From Embiotoca jacksoni (Eukaryota > Chordata > Actinopteri > Embiotocidae), in assembly GCA_022577435.1 (NCBI GenBank), contig JAKOON010000012.1:11986585-12050584 (forward strand): a stretch of 64,000 nt of DNA. The letters are read 5' to 3'. The number at the start of each line of letters is the position of its first letter. Position 1 is the first letter of the stretch. The position numbers were made by a program, and so were the translations under genes. This document shows positions 11,267 to 22,960 of this stretch, one piece after another. Below the pieces are notes generated by a model. That model was not told where the DNA came from. It saw only the letters and a list, made by a program, of their open reading frames with translations, and ran no database searches.

Positions 11267-14200
11267 TCTACCCTGTTGTGCTGTATGCTGCCGTTCAGAC
11301 AGTCATAATTCCCCTTCCCCCTCTCCCAGACAGACCCTTATTGTGGGGGAAGGGCTGTTTTAGCAGCAGTCAGCCAAGGGCCCTCCAGCGTAGCTGACAA
11401 GCATGTCTGTCTGTCTACAGTTTGTAAATGTGTTTTAGTGTGTGTGCATATGTGTGAGTGTCCGTGTGCATGCGTGCATGCATGTATGTGCATTACACTG
11501 CATGACATGGGTATTTCTGTGGCAAGACAAGACACTGAGTATATCAACAAATATCTATATAAATATTTATATCTACCTATATATAGACATAGATACATAG
11601 ATATAAATAGATATTGTCCCTTGTCGTCCGTCAGCTTTTTTAAGAAAAAACTATGTAATTTGGAACAATAATTTACATATTCTGTTCTATTGCATTATAG
11701 TTCACATTTTTGTAGGACATTATTGAAAAGATGTAGCTATTACATCTTTTCAATCATATTCTTTTCAATCATAGCTATCATTAACTAATTGATGTGAAAT
11801 CATGAAGTATGGGCAAAACACTAGTGTTTTGTTTTTTTTCAGTTCATGGTGCTTTGTATTTTTTTAATGCTATAATTGGATGCAAAATTACTTTTAGACA
11901 GCAAGACTTAAAGTATGGGAATTAGTCTTGGTGTCATGAGTTCTCGTGTGGTAATAGGACAGGGAAGTAGATAAAGAGAAGTGGAAGACACAAAACAGAC
12001 TGTAAACTACACTTATAATTGGAGCTATGTCTAAAAAAAAAACAGCACTGGTACTACTAAATGTTCGCACTTGCAGAGAAAATACAGTGATTGTGCAATA
12101 GTGCATGGATCCATAACTGATGTTATGATGCTGCTGCTATAACTAAGCCCTCAGCATCGAAACAAAATGCAGATATACACATTTTTATTGCAGCTTAATT
12201 GGCTGTGTGTAACGACTAACTTTACACAGTACGTAAACAGTCTTTTCAGCTGGCTGTCATAGGGTTTGGTAAATACCCACTGCATAATACTTTATTTCTT
12301 AACATCCCCGTGATAAATATGTATGCATGCGAGGAGATAATATCTTCAGTGTGTGGTATAATCTTGCAAAAATTCCAAACAGTTACAGCACTTCTGTGTG
12401 TGCGTTAAGCTCCTCTGAGCTGTATGCAGCCTGTTCAGTGTGCAGTCTCATGCCTGGCTCAGCTGACTCCTCAGTGGGAGATGTGCAGGCAGCAGCCAGG
12501 GCAGAGCAGAGCGGAGCGGAGCAGGCTGACTGCTGGAGTCAGTGGCCCAGTAAAACCACAGCAGGGGGGATAAGAGCTCTGCCGGAGGGGGGGTGAGAGA
12601 GGTATGACTGTATCTCTATGTCTGCCTGTCTGTATATGTAGCCCTTCTGAGCTCAACCCAGAGAGGGTGGATGGTGCAGTGACAAGCGGGGGTATATGAC
12701 TATTTCTCCCTTCTCTCTGTTTTATGCATTTTCTTGCTATTTCCTTCTTTGCACAAATGCCACGTGTTTCAGTTGTTTTCAGTACACACAGTTTCATGAA
12801 CAGCAGCACTCCCCTTTTCATTATTCACCTGTGTCTCTCTGGCATATAAATGCAGGACACAGTGGTTGGTCGTGTCTGTTATGTTTAGTTTTCGAGTCTC
12901 TACCTGACTGGCTCTGTCTAGGTGTTCCCACAAGCTCGCATTCACACAAACAGAAACATCATAACCAGGATACACAGACAAGTTCCTGTTTGTTTGTCTG
13001 TTTTCTAGGACCCAGGTCGAGTTTAACAGGCAGGGCCACACAGACAACATTTCTATCTGCCTGTGAAGAAGTGTGTTGTTAATAACTGTCACTGCATGCA
13101 TTTGCAAATGTATGTCTGTTGTCGGTCTGGTTGCTTTGTTTCTCTGGGGCTTGGATTTATTACATTCAGGCCTAACAGGCAGACTTACAACTGCGAGAGG
13201 GGAGACAGTTATGATTTCTTCTCTGCCTTAGCTTTACTCTACAACACCACACTACTCCCCTGCCTCGTTGTCCCCCCTTCTCAACACAATTGCAAAACAT
13301 TACCACCGGAGACTGTATCACCAATAGCTTTGTTTCACTTTCCCTTCTTGTGTTACTTGAAAATTGCTCGACCACACATGCACTAACAGATGTTCTGTCT
13401 CACTAGTTGATGTAAAAAGGTCAAGTTACTGGACTACTGCGCTCAGCAAATTTTAGAATGTAATGGGTTTACATTTATTATTCGCAGCAGGTGTATGCAA
13501 ATTTGGAACTCGTGTTCAGATGATGGTTAAAAGAAACAAAGTCATTTTTCATGCGAAAGTTCAGAAAACGATCAACTTTAGTCCTGAATACGAGCCCCTC
13601 CTCACCACTAAAACATCAGCGTAGATTGTTGAAGAGTGTTAAAAGTCATAGGTGGTTGGATGGATCAAACACAGGACTTTCACACAGTTTGTAGCCGGCT
13701 TAAAACCAAAAATGAACGTTAACTGATTTCAGCTGATTTAACGCATGTCTAGTACCTATCAATTTTTACGTCACATACTTGTTATGTAAGTTACGCAACA
13801 TCTGTAACACACGTACTCATCAAAACACTAACCATCTTCTCCGAAAAGTAATTTTGGTGCCTAAACGTAACCAAACTGCGGCCATGGCACAAAGTTAATC
13901 ACGTTGATTATTGTTTCTATGACGACTAAAGTTACCTCAAATGACCTGTTCTTTTGTTTAAGTGTGATGACATATTGGTCCTATAGAGGGCCCTAAGAAT
14001 GCTCTTATACAACAGTTGAAATTAACGTATTGTGCCGTGTCTATAAGACGTGTTGGGATTTAATCAATAAATTCTGATCTAACCAAATTTAATGAGGTAC
14101 AATTAAGTACAACAACAGTTTTTTCAACTGTTATATGTGTAAAAAAAAAAAAAAAAAAAGGTATAATTCTCAAATACCTTTTTTTGTGTGATTGTGTGTT

Positions 14201-14900
14201 TGTTTTTGTTTACATCTGTCAAGAAGATGACTGAGACCATTTCTCTGAACCTCAGGCCTAAATTAATGCCAAATAAAGCTTTTCAAGGATTGAGGTTTCA
14301 CCTGGTAGCCGCACCGCTGAGCCACGGCATTATTTATTTTTACAAGCCACTCTGTGCATTACAATACAAAGAGACCTTTTTTCTTTTGTCTCTTCCTTTG
14401 TTCCCCTGCTACCTGTCCAGACACAATGGTGGTCTCCATGGCGGAGCACCCAGTAAAGTTTTTGTCAGCCTGCCTGCACCATGTGAACACAAACATTAAG
14501 CAAAAGAAGAAGGGAAAAATAACAGAAACGATGATGCAAAGACTGTCTGGTGTGACTGTTTTAAAGTAGTTACTTTTACGGGTCTCCAGACAGACAGACA
14601 GAGAGACAGAGACAGCCAGAGAGAGATGAGAACCAGCTCTCAATGGAAAGTACCTCCAAGACTACAAAGAGGTGTTACTGTGTAAACAAATAGCAGGCGA
14701 ATAAAAAAGTCAATCAGATAAAATTGAATATAATGAGTAAAAATAAGACAAAATAGACCATGACAGGTAAAACAAATGTCATTTGGAAAACGTATCAATA
14801 GAAGTTGGTGAGTTTACATAAATACACTTAATTAAAATCCTTCAACTTGCCACCATGCTCTCTGTTAGTATTCAGACGGATCCACAGTCCGATATTGTTG
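11267..14900. other. Intergenic; one dispersed repeat copy
   Basis: Mixed sequence without supported exons. Contains a short direct repeat CTTTTCAATCATA near 11735-11775, an A-tract near 14141-14159 and a copy of a dispersed repeat at about 13780-13930 (listed separately). Confidence 0.4.
13740..13900 (-). repeat. Dispersed repeat, GTTAGG-core family, copy 1
   Basis: Read on the minus strand it carries GGTTACGTTTAGGCACCAAA, then a GGTTAGTG core, then GTAACTTACATAAC. The same order of words is found in the copy at about 57.2-57.4 kb. I recognise this wording from dispersed repeats in other fish genomes but cannot name a class. Confidence 0.5.
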
Positions 14901-14919
14901 TGTGCATAGTTGTTTGACT

Positions 14920-15091
14920 TTGAGAGGGCGGGACTCTTTGGAGAGCGAAATGAACTAGGCGCGGCCAAAAGGAGCCCCATCCATCTATCACACGTGTAGA
15001 CAAAGGGGGACTCCACAACACAAAGCTAGATGTGCCCTCTCAAACTTTTTCCACGACGCACGGCAGCGCGCACAGAGCAAACAACCCCCAG
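14920..15091 (+). ncRNA. Candidate lncRNA exon 1 with CpG-rich promoter
   Basis: A locally CpG-rich block (about 14920-15345) in AT-rich surroundings. It has a GC box (AGGGCGGGA, 14925-14933), an E-box CACGTG (14991-14996) and a strong splice donor, CCCCAG|GTGAGT, with GT at 15092-15093. No long open frame precedes the donor. CpG-rich start plus donor suggests a first exon of a spliced, probably non-coding transcript. The start site is unknown, so the left edge is arbitrary. It may instead be only an enhancer. Confidence 0.33.
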
Positions 15092-16603
15092 GTGAGTTAC
15101 CTCCGAGCGGGATACTGCCTTTGCTTTCTCCCCCGGAGCGATTTTTGCATTTATTTCCAGTTAAAAGTTGCGGCTGTAGTTGGTGCGTCAGCGCTCAAAC
15201 TTGAGCACAAAGCAGGAGGGAGAGGGAGAGAGACATAGAGAAATCGAGGCAGCAAGGAGAGAGAGAGAGCGAGAGGAGCGGTCCCCCTTTCCTTTGTCTG
15301 ATGCGGGGCGCTTTGAGGAGAGAACTTGAGGGGATGCTCAGACACGCATCTTCATAACGCTTAATAATGCTCAGCATGTGCTACTTAGAATTAATTGACA
15401 GTAGGCTTTAAGGGAGGTGAGATGGAGTTTGTGCTTGTGCCGTATTTTTGTCTCTTGGGGATGTTGCGACACACAAGACAAAGCAGTTGCCTGTCAGAAG
15501 TTTGCGGAGGAAAGGACCTTTTACGCACGCCAGAAAAAGACAAAGTGACAAGTATTGGCTCATAGATAGTTTGTAAATAGTTTTTTTTTCGCTTGTTCAG
15601 TAATTTTTTTTGACAATGTTCTTCGTGGGTTTGCGAAGTTGCCACTGCACTATGGGAATTCAGCACAATGCAATCAGGTGTAAAGTCTCTAAGAAACAAA
15701 ACGATGACACAGAATTCAACTTTTTGCACGAATAAAGAGTGACGTTTGGAGGCAAAAAGAGCGCACGTGATAAATACGAAATAGGTTCGTTTCCAAAATC
15801 TCTAAGAAACTTGTTATAGTTCATTGGAAACAGATCAACAGGTATAAGTCGCTGCAGCTTCTTTGTTACTGTAAAGGCTCCTTTGTTCTCAGTCCATACA
15901 AAGAAAACCAGCAGAAAGGAGCGCAAATCCATCTGGACACAACTTTTAGAACACGTCAAATTAATTGCTAACAAATATTTTCCATTTAGTTGTTTAATCT
16001 TAAAATTTCAAAGTGTTAAATTAGCTTTTATTTGCCTTTTTTCTTTCACATATATAAAAACCCGCCGAGACATTTCAAATTAAAGGCTTAACTTGAGGTT
16101 TATTTGAGAGTTTCACTTTGATTTTTGTTAATTGCAAATAACTGAAGTTTCCATACTTTTTTTTTTTTTTTTTTTAACTTTCTTTATCTTGTAAAGGTGT
16201 GGCCAAACAACTTGTTTGAATTTGCTGCATTCCACTGTACAGTAGCCCTACCCTAAAACTTTTTATTAGGCAACATACAAAATAATTACATCCACAGGAT
16301 TGATTTGCAACAGGAAACAAAATTTGTTTTGAATTCTGTGAAACATTTTTTTGACTGTTTGTATTACAACTTTTAAAAAACTAATTTCCCATTCACCTCT
16401 CACTAATACCATTTTTTACACTGCTTATTCACACCCAAAGTGTTAATCGGATATAATTTAGCATATAAATTTAATTTAATATTCTGTTTTATTATCAGTT
16501 TTATGCAAAGAGCAAATTTGTTGTTGCATTGACATAAAGTTTTCCCAACAGTGCTCTCAATCTCTTTTTTTTTTTTCTTCATTTCTCTGGAAACTGTCCT
16601 TAG
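15092..16603 (+). other. Candidate intron / intergenic
   Basis: Sequence between the proposed donor at 15092 and acceptor at 16602-16603. It starts CpG-rich with a GA tract, then becomes AT-rich with T-tracts. The 3' end has a long pyrimidine tract (16563-16590) before TTAG, as expected of an intron end. Nothing else was recognised. Confidence 0.3.
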
Positions 16604-16977
16604 GTGGGATTTTAACAGAGATTACCCAGCAAAGCATTTCCTGCCGTGGGAGGTTAAGGAAATAAAAATATGTGGAAATCACATGGAAGATGTACAGAGT
16701 CACCTATCAAGCAACTCTTGAAACGAAGAGGAGGATTAAGAGCCTGTGCAGTTTTCTTTTGGAGAAGGTGAAGACTTATCTCATAAGGATTTAGACTTCA
16801 GCAGCAGCAGTGCCAGTCGGATTGCATTTTAGGCACACTTGGAAATCTGAAACTCATGGAGACACTTTGAGGATTATAAAAAATGTGTAGTATGTCTCTC
16901 TACAAGACACGGCCTGGGCCAAAGTCCCCGGGATAGCAGGATATTGCATTTCTGATCCTCCTCGGCCCTCCGCATGG
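16604..16977 (+). ncRNA. Candidate lncRNA exon 2
   Basis: A 374-base segment of balanced composition in AT-rich surroundings. It is preceded by a long T/C tract ending CCTTAG and followed by ATGG|GTAGGT. All frames contain stops and no domain is visible, so a coding exon is unlikely. The call rests only on splice-site pattern and on the collinear donor at 15092. The donor GTAGGT is of moderate quality, and GTAATA at 16982 is an alternative. Confidence 0.3.
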
Positions 16978-17067
16978 GTAGGTAATATTACTTTTTAGTG
17001 GGATGTGCGATGTGGCACTTGTTCAACCACTTGTTTGCAGGGCTGGTACAGCTGTCCAATCCCCAGC

Positions 17068-17084
17068 CACACACACACACACAC

Positions 17085-17129
<45 letters not shown>

Positions 17130-17134
17130 CACAC

Positions 17135-17198
<64 letters not shown>
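17068..17198. repeat. (CA)n microsatellite
   Basis: About 130 bases of CA with a few CG-containing interruptions. Confidence 0.98.
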
Positions 17199-17202
<4 letters not shown>

Positions 17203-17932
17203 TCCTGTCTATATAGCAGCTGAATTAAGGGAGAAGTTGCGCTGCTTAAGCAGTTTAAACAATCGATACTGTACAGAAACAATGCTATTGTCTGCTGTTT
17301 TGTCAAGTGATGCCACAAGTAAGAGTTGATTTTTCACACTTGTTGTGAAATGCGATACACACTCAGTCAATAAAATGCCAAAAGTCTCTTAATAAACATA
17401 GAACGTTTTCAAAGTTTCTGACACATGACCTCTCATCTGTTTGATAAAATAACATATTAAAGGCTGATTCGATCTAATGCAAATTTGTACAATTAAGTAT
17501 GAGCCAGTACCTCATCAGTTTTTTTTTTATCTTTTAATGTCCGTATAAATGGCATGCATGGCCCTGAATAGTCATATATTGTCACATGTAGCAGACTTAA
17601 TTCAAGTGTCCATTACCAGTTTTGTGTATGATTTTGAAATGTTCTCTGATATTAGTGTTTGATTTACAGTTGTTCTAAAGTTGCGTGTATTACGATCTGA
17701 TCTGCAATATAGTGGCAACATGGCTTTACTTCTTCAAACTATTCAGTTCATTTAGGGGACAGGACATGCGTGACAGCATCTCGTCGAAGAAGGTGCTTTA
17801 GTATTATGTCTAATGCTGTCGCAGCAACTAATTCAAAGAAAATGCAAGCGTCCCTCGGAACCTTCACTTACACTATACTATTAGTAAGTGAGAGAGAGAG
17901 AGCGACATTCACTCCTTTCTCTCTCTTTGCAG

Positions 17933-18365
17933 CCCCTTATCAATGATGTCACTGACAACCAATGAGAGCATACAACTGTTACTTGTCAGCATCCAAGCTC
18001 CGCCTCCAGCCTCTTTGGGCATGGCAGCCCACATGGTCCTGCAGCATCACATTTTCACAATGCTTTACTGTGCAGCAGAGAGAGGCAGATATATAAGGAT
18101 GTGGCTGCTGGCTGTGTGCGCTGATATTAATCTACCGTGTCGCCTCGGAAATTAATTGTTTATCTCTGTAAGCAAACAGCATGCAAGGAACAATTTATGG
18201 AGTTCAGAGAGATTCGTTTTTATAAAACATGAATTATTAGCCAAAAATACATCAGCCTTTCAGACAATCAATTTTAAAGAAAAATATAGGAGGGGTTAAA
18301 GCCAACCAAAAAAATACAGATGCACTGCATTTCATGATTCCAATAGCATTCAATTAATAAATGCT
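17933..18365 (+). ncRNA. Candidate lncRNA exon 3, or separate promoter
   Basis: Starts after CTCTCTCTTTGCAG, a good acceptor with AG at 17931-17932, and contains AATAAA at 18356-18361. Together with the two upstream candidates this would complete a three-exon polyadenylated RNA. The same stretch also reads as a promoter: CCAAT (17959-17963), a GC box CTCCGCCTCC (17998-18007) and TATATAA (18090-18096) at plausible spacing. The 70-codon frame at 17943-18155 has no recognisable domain. The two readings compete. Confidence 0.28.
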
Positions 18366-19690
18366 AAATTATAGACACAAAACTATTGGTGAAGTATAAA
18401 AAAGGCTAAATTATATTAAAAAAAAAAAGATAAAAGGTGACTTTGCAACTATCAGGTCAGAAGATAAAAAAGCATAAGTGTACCTGGCAGTATCTATGTC
18501 ATCTTAAAAACAAATTAAATACACTTGTCAACCGACGAGTTTTAAGACTTAGGGAGAACGGTATTTACACACCTTCTGCTGCTCTTGTGGCACAGACTCA
18601 GTTCACAGCTTTGAAATGACTGGATCAGTGGGAATCAAGGTCGGTCAGCACCATGACACGCAGGTGGGACAGATATAGGTCAGTGGTAGAGTAGGTGCTG
18701 ATGAGTCATGCATCTACCGTACCGTAGGATTAGAGAGCGACAGAGATAGAGACCATCCAGACACGCAGGGATCCTAACCTTAATATGTGCTATAGCGACT
18801 CCTGAATTGCAACTTTTTTTGCGCTGCTGGTGTATCTTGAATTGAACTGGATGATGTCTGCATTATTATTACTATTGCAGGTGCATCCAGGATAGATTTA
18901 TTTAAGAAAAATCATTTTCTCTTTGATGTAATGTGTAAATGGATCTAAAGCTCTGCAGATTAAGCTCATAGCTACACCTGGCCTGCTTTACACCCATGAT
19001 GCATTGGATAACAAGTGTGCAGATTCAATCCAGCACCCAGAAAATGGACTGGTGAATGAAACAGAAACATCATCTCTAACATAACTAATCATTATGACAG
19101 GCCCAGCACTGAGCTTTTAATAGGCGTTGCAGTGGCATGATTTCTCCTACAATACAGCATGCTCCACTGTGTGCAGCTCAATTACATTGCTTATCATTAA
19201 TGCTATTATCAAGTACGGTGCAGTCTTCCTAACATTTGCCATTTGGCGGACGCTTCATGAGAGCATACATTCTTTTGTACAGCGGTCCCAGTGGGAGCTC
19301 CTCGTCCAAACCTAATCCACTGGGTTACACAGGACAACATTAATCTGTGGCATCTTCCTCTTCTGAAGTTTAATATCCATCTCATTAATCGTTTAACACC
19401 CTCCCTTTCTTAGCAGCACATATACAACTAAATCTGTGTCACCATAATCTCCCATTCATCTCTATTTGCTATCACACTAATATAAAGTAAATTTATCTTT
19501 GTGGTGAAGTCTGATGAGAGCCACAAATCATGTTACAGTGTTGGAGCAATGCAGTCTACCTTATAGGCTCGGTGAAACCCATTCTACAGACATAAACATG
19601 TTTAAATAATCCTCATCCAGTTATATCACTGTAACGCCCAACATTTCCGTAAACTGGACCGATGTTATGCAAAGTGTATAAGACTAGAAT

Positions 19691-19792
19691 ACAACATTAG
19701 GCCTAGAGTAACTAATCACTACCCTAAGCCTAATTCTCTCTGACATCCTGTGGTCAGCCTCAGGAAAGTTATCAGGTTTATTTTTACCACTC
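19691..19792. repeat. Diverged direct repeat, copy A
   Basis: Shares with copy B the ordered words ACATTAGGCC, ACTAATC, CCTAATTCTC, CATCCTGTGGTCA (CATTCTGTGGTCA in B) and TTTTACCACTC. Too diverged for a recent duplication. It could be an old dispersed repeat. Confidence 0.6.
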
Positions 19793-20296
19793 ATTGCATG
19801 GAGCTCGTGGGCATTGCAGCTTGTAGTCCCCCAACAATGCATTTATGTGTACACTAGTTGTATTTTCTGGTTCATCAAACAACAAAATGACAACAAATAC
19901 CAGTTACGGTCTGATCTGTTTCTGCAGCATTTAATATTAACATACGCAACACTGTTGACCTATCTCCAGCTATGATTACACAATTGAGTTGCTACTATTT
20001 TTACACTGATAACTTATGTTTACGACAGATGGGCAAATACATTTTGAGTGGAATCTTTAAAGCTTAACAGCTGCTCAGACAGATTTTGTATGTGTTGTGC
20101 ACTATGAGACTTGACACAAAAAAAGGAAAGTCAGTTAAGATGAGCAAGATGCCAAAAAAAACCAAAAACCACAGCAATAATAATTTTGTTTAATTTTCTT
20201 CACCAGCTGAATTTAGATTGATGTTCCTTTTGTGTGTATCAGTGAGTCATGCAGGACACTACAGTGTGTACAGTAGAGTGACTTACAGTGCAGTAA

Positions 20297-20404
20297 AACA
20301 TTAGGCCCACCATTACTAATCGTGACGACAGTCCTAATTCTCCAAACTACAGGCATTCTGTGGTCATCCTGTTGCAAACTATCAGAGCTTAGTTTTACCA
20401 CTCG
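20297..20404. repeat. Diverged direct repeat, copy B
   Basis: Partner of the segment at 19691-19792, in the same orientation and about 600 bases away. The shared words occur in the same order with small indels. Confidence 0.6.
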
Positions 20405-21570
20405 GCGCCTGTAGCCGCGAGATAAGTCAACGTGCTTTGCTGGCATGCTAATACATACCAGCACTGGGGGACAGGAATAAATTATTTCTTTATGACTGCG
20501 CACAAGGCAGAGCATTTGAAGGAGGGGATGAAGAGATAGAGAGGGAGCACAGGGAGATGAAGCAGAAAGAAGAGACATTGGGATAAATGATGGACAGGAA
20601 AGAAAGGGAAGGGAAAGAGAGGAAATGTAGGAATGCAGATTGAGAGGAGGAATCGAGTGAGAAAGAGAGATGAAAAGTACAAGCATATTGCAGATAAGCT
20701 TTACAGTATCAACCTTTCTTCAGTTTATGGTATGCCTCTCGCCAGGACTGTGGTGAGAGAAGTAGTCGCGAGTGGAGGAATCATTTCATTTTTCAACTTT
20801 GAAACATACGGTATAAAAAACATATAACTGGAACACTTTCATCAGACAGGTAACATTTAAAGCTATGAGCTCAGGAGGTTTGTTTTGGAATATAATAATT
20901 GTGCAGATGTATTTTGCTGCTTTGACCTGAAAACTACTCAACCTGCATCTAAACATGTGACCTTTTGAGGGATTCTGCCCCACTTTTAAATACCCAAATC
21001 CTGCAATGAGAAATAACGGGCAGATCGTGTACAAAAATAGTGTGGGTGAAATCATTTTAGTGGGAAAGCTACGACAGAGACAACATTTAATAGCCACTTA
21101 GAATCTCTGAGGAAAAATGAGGACAGGACTTTAAAATTCTATTTAATTGTTTTGTGTTTGGGTTTAAATGCTAATGTCTTGTTCTGTGCCGCACTACGTG
21201 TTTATACTTTTATGTCTGATGCACATTTGCCCTCTGGGAATTTAGAGAAGTCAAAACCAAACTGGAGACAATTGCATGACAAATCAGTCAGAAAACACAT
21301 GAGCGCCAAATCAAAATTCACTGGATGACAGCTCACATGGTGTGTCTGCGCAGCAGGTCTAACGGTCTCTAAGATATTGCTTTCCACTCCTCTTTTTTCC
21401 CCAGCCCAGGTATAGATACAGGGACACAGTTTCCAATAACAGGTTTAGCCAGTTGTCTGTCTGTCTATTACAGATCAACTTATTACTCCATAAATGCACA
21501 GCATGTTGCTGTCTGGGGATGGACTGATAATCCCTCTAAAGACGGGGGTTTTATCAAAGCTAAATCTGCT

Positions 21571-21594
21571 CCACACGCACACACACACACGCAC

Positions 21595-21657
<63 letters not shown>

Positions 21658-21672
21658 TGCACACACACACGG
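21571..21672. repeat. (CA)n microsatellite
   Basis: Long CA array with CG and TG interruptions at both edges. A smaller CA tract follows at about 21828-21846. Confidence 0.97.
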
Positions 21673-21848
21673 ACAGGCATGCATAAGGAATGTTCACATG
21701 GGAACATAGACATATAGACTTTCCTGGTGGGAACACAGACATATGTGTAAAGACGGGGATTTCATCACAGACAAATCTGTTATTCTCTGGTAGTTAAGAT
21801 ATTACAGAGCTGTGATTTTATAGACACAAACACACACACACACACACG

Positions 21849-22830
21849 TGTCATTTGTGGATCAACACCGTAGTAAACGTAGTCAAGTGATATTAGTGCT
21901 TGTAGGCTTTAATACTGTGATTGACTGTGGTTTGATAACATGATTAAGACTGAGTAAATCACTTTGGTGACAGCTTTATTTATGTGCACTAACTTCTGTT
22001 TTTTTCATGATGCTTTTAATTTCCATTCACAGCCAGAACTGTATTGTTTGGTTGCTATTCTCTCCAATCACTAAATATTGCAACTGCAAGGCTGATTTCT
22101 ATTTCTTTTGTTTTTAGTAAATAGTTTAATAGAAATCTTTCTTCTTCTTTTGCATTTTGAAAATCACAAGCAAAGCGAAGTGACCCCAGTTGATCCAGTT
22201 GGGTGTCAAACAGGCTCATGCCGTGTCTGAGTAAAGCAGAGAACTCTCAGTCAGGTGCTCTATTGTACATCCTAATTGAAACGACATCTGTCTCGAGCTA
22301 ATTGATCCGTAGCGGTGCCAGACGACAGTGAATGAGGACGCTTCAACACCAGGTTATTGAGACAAAAGCTGCCAATGATGGAGACCCACCTTGCAGCCAA
22401 GCAGGCCAGTGTCCTGGGGTTAAACCTAGACTGAGCTGGCTCTGTTTTTCCAGACCATCAACTTGGTGCAGATTAAGACCCACCATTAGTGCACGGTTGG
22501 ACTGCCCTTTGTGCTGCGTATTCAGTCTTATTTAGGAGTACATGATCTGAGTGTACCACTCCTCCTTTCCGTACAGAGTTATCCTTCTAACTCTTTGGTA
22601 CAAGTTTAAGCACAGCCTATTATGTATATGTCAAGCATCAGAGAAGGAGGACTACAATTGCTGCTTTGCTCTGAGTTTATGAAGACATACAGCAGTTTCA
22701 CAGGTGGGCCAAGTGGCAATGAAAAACATGTCAACACTGGTCAAAAGGAGTGAATTCAACTATATATCAACACCATAATGACTTGTGGAAAAAAAAAATT
22801 GACTTATTGACGGAGTTTAGGAGAAAAGTG
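21849..22830. other. Intergenic, nothing recognised
   Basis: Mixed sequence without a supported exon or repeat. Confidence 0.4.
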
Positions 22831-22834
22831 CTTT

Positions 22835-22960
22835 TTGAATGGGAGTCTATTGGAGCCATTGTGTTTTTTGGAGCCAGACTCAAGTGGCCCTCAATTGGAT
22901 TGCACTTTAAGGTACTTCTGCATTGGCTTCACATCCCAGACCTATATCCATATGAGGAGG
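22835..22960 (+). repeat. Fragment of a common teleost dispersed repeat
   Basis: The words GGAGTCTATTGGAGCCATT, GGAGCCAGACTCAAGTGGCC and CTTCTGCATTGGCTTCACAT, in this order, match from memory a repeat seen many times in fish genomes. The class is not known to me. The 140-codon open frame at 22750-23172 runs through it and is therefore not called as a gene. Confidence 0.5.

Larger units (their letters stand above)
18366..21570. other. Intergenic with a diverged repeat pair
   Basis: No supported exon. A pair of related segments (about 19691-19792 and 20297-20404) is listed separately. The rest is mixed sequence in which I recognised nothing. Confidence 0.4.

Noticed and set aside
20213..20686. 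157-codon minus-strand frame
   Set aside because: The N-terminal half derives from GA-rich DNA and the rest overlaps the diverged repeat copy B.
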